DNA of 8,474 nucleotides from an uncultured Coprococcus sp. Its GTDB lineage: Bacteria; Bacillota_A; Clostridia; Lachnospirales; Lachnospiraceae. The translations under genes and the position numbers were made by a program. The notes under the pieces were generated by a model. It searched no databases. It was not told where the DNA came from and worked only from the letters and a program-made list of their open reading frames with translations. Shown here piece after piece: positions 6,037-8,474 of this stretch. Numbering within the stretch: the stretch's first letter is position 1; each line of letters starts with the position of its first letter. The stretch covers positions 1 to 8,474 of the forward strand of contig CAAGAB010000223.1 in assembly GCA_900767685.1 (NCBI GenBank), read 5' to 3'.

Positions 6037-6996
6037 ATGAATAAGGAAAATATAAGATCAAACAGAAAAAAATATATAAAGCCAGCGATTGTTTTACTTA
6101 TTGTTATTGCACTGTTTTTGTTCTGCAACTATCAGAACAGGCACCTGGAGACAACGTATTATACTTATAATGCGGAGCAGCTTGGCGCAGATCTTGAGGG
6201 ATATCGGATCGTCCAGATATCGGATCTGCACAATGCAAAGTTTGGTAAGGATAATCAGAAACTGGTAGACAGGATAAGAGAATGTGAACCGGATATTATC
6301 GTTCTGACCGGAGATCTGGTGGACTCAAATCATACAAATGTAGACCGCGCAGTCCAGTTTGTGGATGAGATTGTGAAGTTATGTCCAGTGTACTATGTCA
6401 CAGGCAACCATGAGTATTGGCTGGAGGCTTCTGAGTATGATGAGCTCATGTCTGGACTTACCCGTGCAGGGGCGGTTATCCTGGATGATCAGGATGTGGA
6501 GATATCCAGGGGGGATGCGAAGTTCAGGCTGGTCGGGCTTGACGACAGAAGCCTTTCGGATGGGACACTTGATGGGTTGCTGAAAGAGAAAAATATGAAG
6601 GGCAATAAAGACAAATATGATGAGATCAATGGTAATACTCAAGATGCGACGCAGGAAGGTTTAAAGAATAAAGTTCAGGATGTGGCACAGGAAGGTTCTT
6701 GGGAAAATGAATTCACAGTAGTTCTCGCTCATGAGCCCCAATACTTTGCCAGGTATGCCGGCACCGGTGTTGATCTCGTGCTTTCCGGACATGCCCACGG
6801 TGGACAGTTCAGACTGCCGTTTGTCGGTGGGATAGTGGCTCCGGATCAGGGATTTCTTCCAGAATATACAGCAGGTGAATATTATATGAATGGCACAGAG
6901 ATGATAGTCAGCCGCGGCCTTGGCAACAGTGTGATTCCGGTGAGGCTGTTTAACTATCCAGAGATTGTGTGTGTGGAGCTGGTGGGGAAACATTAG
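6037..6996 (+). CDS. Membrane-anchored metallophosphoesterase (YkuE-like)
   Basis: A 319-residue metal-dependent phosphoesterase of the calcineurin-like superfamily, close in layout to YkuE-type cell-envelope phosphoesterases. The N-terminus has a basic stretch and one helix (about residues 16-31), with the catalytic domain probably outside the membrane. All metal-site motifs are present in order: DLH (63-65), GDLVD (92-96), GNHE (123-126), AHEP (231-234) and GHAHGG (251-256). Between GLDD and AHEP there is a charged insertion (about 182-226) with a small internal repeat, QDATQEG / QDVAQEG. ATG 6037 is preferred because GGGA at 6022-6025 is 11 bases away; a TTG at 6028 in frame has almost no spacer. 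It stands alone between two terminators. The substrate is not deducible. YkuE acts on lipid-type phosphates in Bacillus by recollection, but that does not transfer safely. Confidence 0.9.
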   Translation: MNKENIRSNRKKYIKPAIVLLIVIALFLFCNYQNRHLETTYYTYNAEQLGADLEGYRIVQISDLHNAKFGKDNQKLVDRIRECEPDIIVLTGDLVDSNHTNVDRAVQFVDEIVKLCPVYYVTGNHEYWLEASEYDELMSGLTRAGAVILDDQDVEISRGDAKFRLVGLDDRSLSDGTLDGLLKEKNMKGNKDKYDEINGNTQDATQEGLKNKVQDVAQEGSWENEFTVVLAHEPQYFARYAGTGVDLVLSGHAHGGQFRLPFVGGIVAPDQGFLPEYTAGEYYMNGTEMIVSRGLGNSVIPVRLFNYPEIVCVELVGKH

Positions 6997-7038
6997 TTAT
7001 TGTGAGAAAGCTGATGCAGATAAGGAAATGATGTACAT

Positions 7039-7085
7039 AAAAGGTCGTGGGAAGATTTGTGTAGGGATCTTCTCACGACCTTTTT
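7039..7085. terminator. Long hairpin terminator between convergent genes
   Basis: AAAAGGTCGTGGGAAGAT (7039-7056) pairs with the segment 7067-7084 over 18 bp with a single G-U pair, leaving a 10-base loop. A run of five T follows on the plus strand. Read from the minus strand the stem ends in four T, so it may also stop the convergent CoA transferase transcript, with weaker support. It lies 42 bp after the phosphoesterase stop. Confidence 0.88.
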
Positions 7086-7096
7086 ACATATTAGGG

Positions 7097-7174
7097 GTTT
7101 ATCTATCTCGGCCTTCTATTTCACTCAGCTGTCCATTCTCAGCTGTCTATCACAGCCGTTTATCTATTTCAGCC
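7097..7174 (-). repeat. Degenerate short repeats after the CoA transferase stop
   Basis: Read on the minus strand, five imperfect units of 13-17 bases follow one another: GGCTGAAATAGATAAAC, GGCTGTGATAGAC, AGCTGAGAATGGAC, AGCTGAGTGAAATAGAA and GGCCGAGATAGATAAAC. The first contains the last codons and the TAG stop of the gene. The first and last units match at 15 of 17 positions. They occupy nearly all of the gap before the terminator hairpin. Confidence 0.55.
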
Positions 7175-8474
7175 TTTCATCCACTTCAACCTTGAAAGGA
7201 AGTTTGCGCAGAATGTCATGTTCAAGATCAATTCCAGGGTACACTTCTATGAGTTTGAGTCCCTTTTTAGTGAGCTCAAATACGCATCGTTCTGTGACGT
7301 ATATAACCCTCTGTCCGTTTGCCAGCGCGCGCTTTCCTGAGAAACTGATACTTCTGACATCGTTTACGAACTTAGGAATGCTTCCCTCGTTTTTGATGGT
7401 CACGATGCCGTCATTGTCTTCCACGGCAAGCCCCTTCGTATCAAATGTGAGACAGAACACAACGGTTGCTGTCTTGGCGGTGATATTTGCAAATCCTCCT
7501 ACACCAGCAAATGCGCCAGGGCCCTTGTGGGCATTTACATTCCCGAACCTGTCAACCTCGATTCCGCCCATGAAACAGATATCAAGGCCGCCATTGTTGT
7601 AGAGATCAAACTGGTTTGCCATGTCATAGATGGAGTCTGCGCCAATGACAGCGCCGAACACCTTGCCCGATGCAGGGAATCCGCCTACACCTCCGGATTC
7701 TACGGTCAGGGTTATCTTGTCCAGAATACCGTTTTCTCTGGCATATTTGGATACAGTCTCCGGAATTCCAACACCTATGTTGACTATATCGTCCGGTTTC
7801 AATTCCAGAGCGGCCCTTCTTCCAATGATCTCTGCGCTTGTATTGACGACATTCTTTGTCTTGGTACGACCGGAAAGCATCTCAGCCCAGTCCTGCCACT
7901 GTGAATATGGAATCTCAAAACTTCCTGTCAGGGATTCGTATGATGCGTGTCTTGGCTCCGGCGGTATCTCAACGATAGCGTCAACCAGACATCCCGGAAT
8001 GATGGTATTGTGAGGTCTTGATGGCCTTGCCACAAGTCTGTCAACCTGCACGATGACCTTTCCGCCATTTGCCTTTACAGCCTGACAGATGGACAGTGCA
8101 TCTCCTGCGGTAAACAGATCCTCAAATGAGATGTTGCCCTTGCGGTCGGCAGCAGTTCCCTTGATGATAGCCACGTTGATAAGCGGCAGCTTGTAGTAGA
8201 GGAATTCCTCACCGTCCAGCTCGACGTATTTAACAAGTGAGTCATCCTTTGATATGTTGTTGATTCCCGGTCCCTCAAGTCTAGGATCGACAAATATATC
8301 CAGCCCGACCTTGGAGAGTGCTCCCGGAAGTCCGCCGGCCTGCGCACGTATTGCGTGTGAGATACAGCCGAGTGGGAGATTGTATGCCTCAAATCTGTCC
8401 TCAAGGACAAGTTTCTTGGTGCTGTACATGGCACCGAAATGTCCGCAGATGATCTTGTCAACGGCGCCGTCTCT
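7164..8474 (-). CDS. Acyl-CoA:acetate / propionate-type CoA transferase (N-terminus off window)
   Basis: Family I CoA transferase that moves CoA between short-chain acyl-CoA and a free acid such as acetate or propionate, through a glutamyl-CoA intermediate in the cytoplasm. The window holds 436 codons before the TAG. The frame stays open to the right edge, where DKIICGHFG precedes an internal ATG (8429). The Pct/YdiF family is about 520 residues, so some 65-90 N-terminal residues are missing. Seen: EAYNLPLG and FVDPRLEG segments of the first half, a linker with IPGCLVDAIVEIPP, NIGVGIPE of the second half, and VESGGVGGFP, whose Glu (codon 7698-7700) matches the catalytic glutamate. Both halves are fused in one chain, unlike two-subunit AtoDA. 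Substrate choice cannot be read from sequence; a role in fermentative acid formation or uptake is likely. It is convergent with the phosphoesterase and unrelated to the cassette. Confidence 0.9.
   Translation of the reverse strand, partial: RDGAVDKIICGHFGAMYSTKKLVLEDRFEAYNLPLGCISHAIRAQAGGLPGALSKVGLDIFVDPRLEGPGINNISKDDSLVKYVELDGEEFLYYKLPLINVAIIKGTAADRKGNISFEDLFTAGDALSICQAVKANGGKVIVQVDRLVARPSRPHNTIIPGCLVDAIVEIPPEPRHASYESLTGSFEIPYSQWQDWAEMLSGRTKTKNVVNTSAEIIGRRAALELKPDDIVNIGVGIPETVSKYARENGILDKITLTVESGGVGGFPASGKVFGAVIGADSIYDMANQFDLYNNGGLDICFMGGIEVDRFGNVNAHKGPGAFAGVGGFANITAKTATVVFCLTFDTKGLAVEDNDGIVTIKNEGSIPKFVNDVRSISFSGKRALANGQRVIYVTERCVFELTKKGLKLIEVYPGIDLEHDILRKLPFKVEVDERLK

Noticed and set aside
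6037..6084. Twin-arginine signal at the phosphoesterase N-terminus
   Set aside because: No paired arginines are present before the hydrophobic helix; it looks like a plain membrane anchor.
7057..7602. Plus-strand open frames across the 3' part of the CoA transferase
   Set aside because: They are antisense to a conserved gene and start inside the terminator hairpin.
8427..8429. ATG at 8429 as the true start of the CoA transferase
   Set aside because: The frame continues upstream to the edge with family-like sequence, and the family is about 100 residues longer.

Overview
The window looks like chromosomal DNA of a low-to-moderate GC Clostridia relative, most likely a gut Lachnospiraceae. The basis is the Shine-Dalgarno sequences of the GGGAGG type, the ECF sigma / single-pass anti-sigma style seen in that family, a CoA transferase typical of short-chain fatty acid fermenters, and many acidic, tyrosine-rich secreted domains. 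This is an inference; no rRNA or housekeeping marker is present.

Positions 1 to about 5903 hold a tandem duplication of a four-gene cassette, all on the plus strand: (i) ECF-type sigma factor, (ii) single-pass membrane anti-sigma factor, (iii) secreted lipoprotein of about 400 residues, (iv) four-helix membrane protein of about 160-180 residues. The window opens ten codons into the anti-sigma gene of the first unit, so that unit's sigma gene lies just outside. The second unit is complete (2651-5903). Genes overlap or sit less than 100 bp apart. No terminator is visible until a strong one at 5921-5954, so the block reads as one transcript. Paralogues are clearly related but diverged, except that the DNA encoding the cytoplasmic tails of the two anti-sigma factors is identical for at least 95 bp. 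This suggests two envelope-sensing modules whose outer sensor parts diverged while the inner sigma-binding part stayed, or was kept, the same.

Positions 5955-6036 form a short promoter/leader region with an inverted repeat. It is followed by a membrane-anchored metallophosphoesterase of the YkuE-like type (6037-6996) with an unusual charged insertion. A long hairpin terminator (7039-7085) separates it from a convergent minus-strand gene.

Positions 7164-8474 (minus strand) hold most of an acetyl/propionyl-type CoA transferase whose N-terminus runs off the right edge. Degenerate short repeats lie just after its stop codon (7097-7174).

The cassette probably works as follows (inference). The lipoprotein and the four-helix protein sit in or on the membrane next to the anti-sigma sensor domain. 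A signal there frees the sigma factor, which then directs transcription, perhaps of its own array. The function of the lipoprotein and the membrane protein is not recognised.
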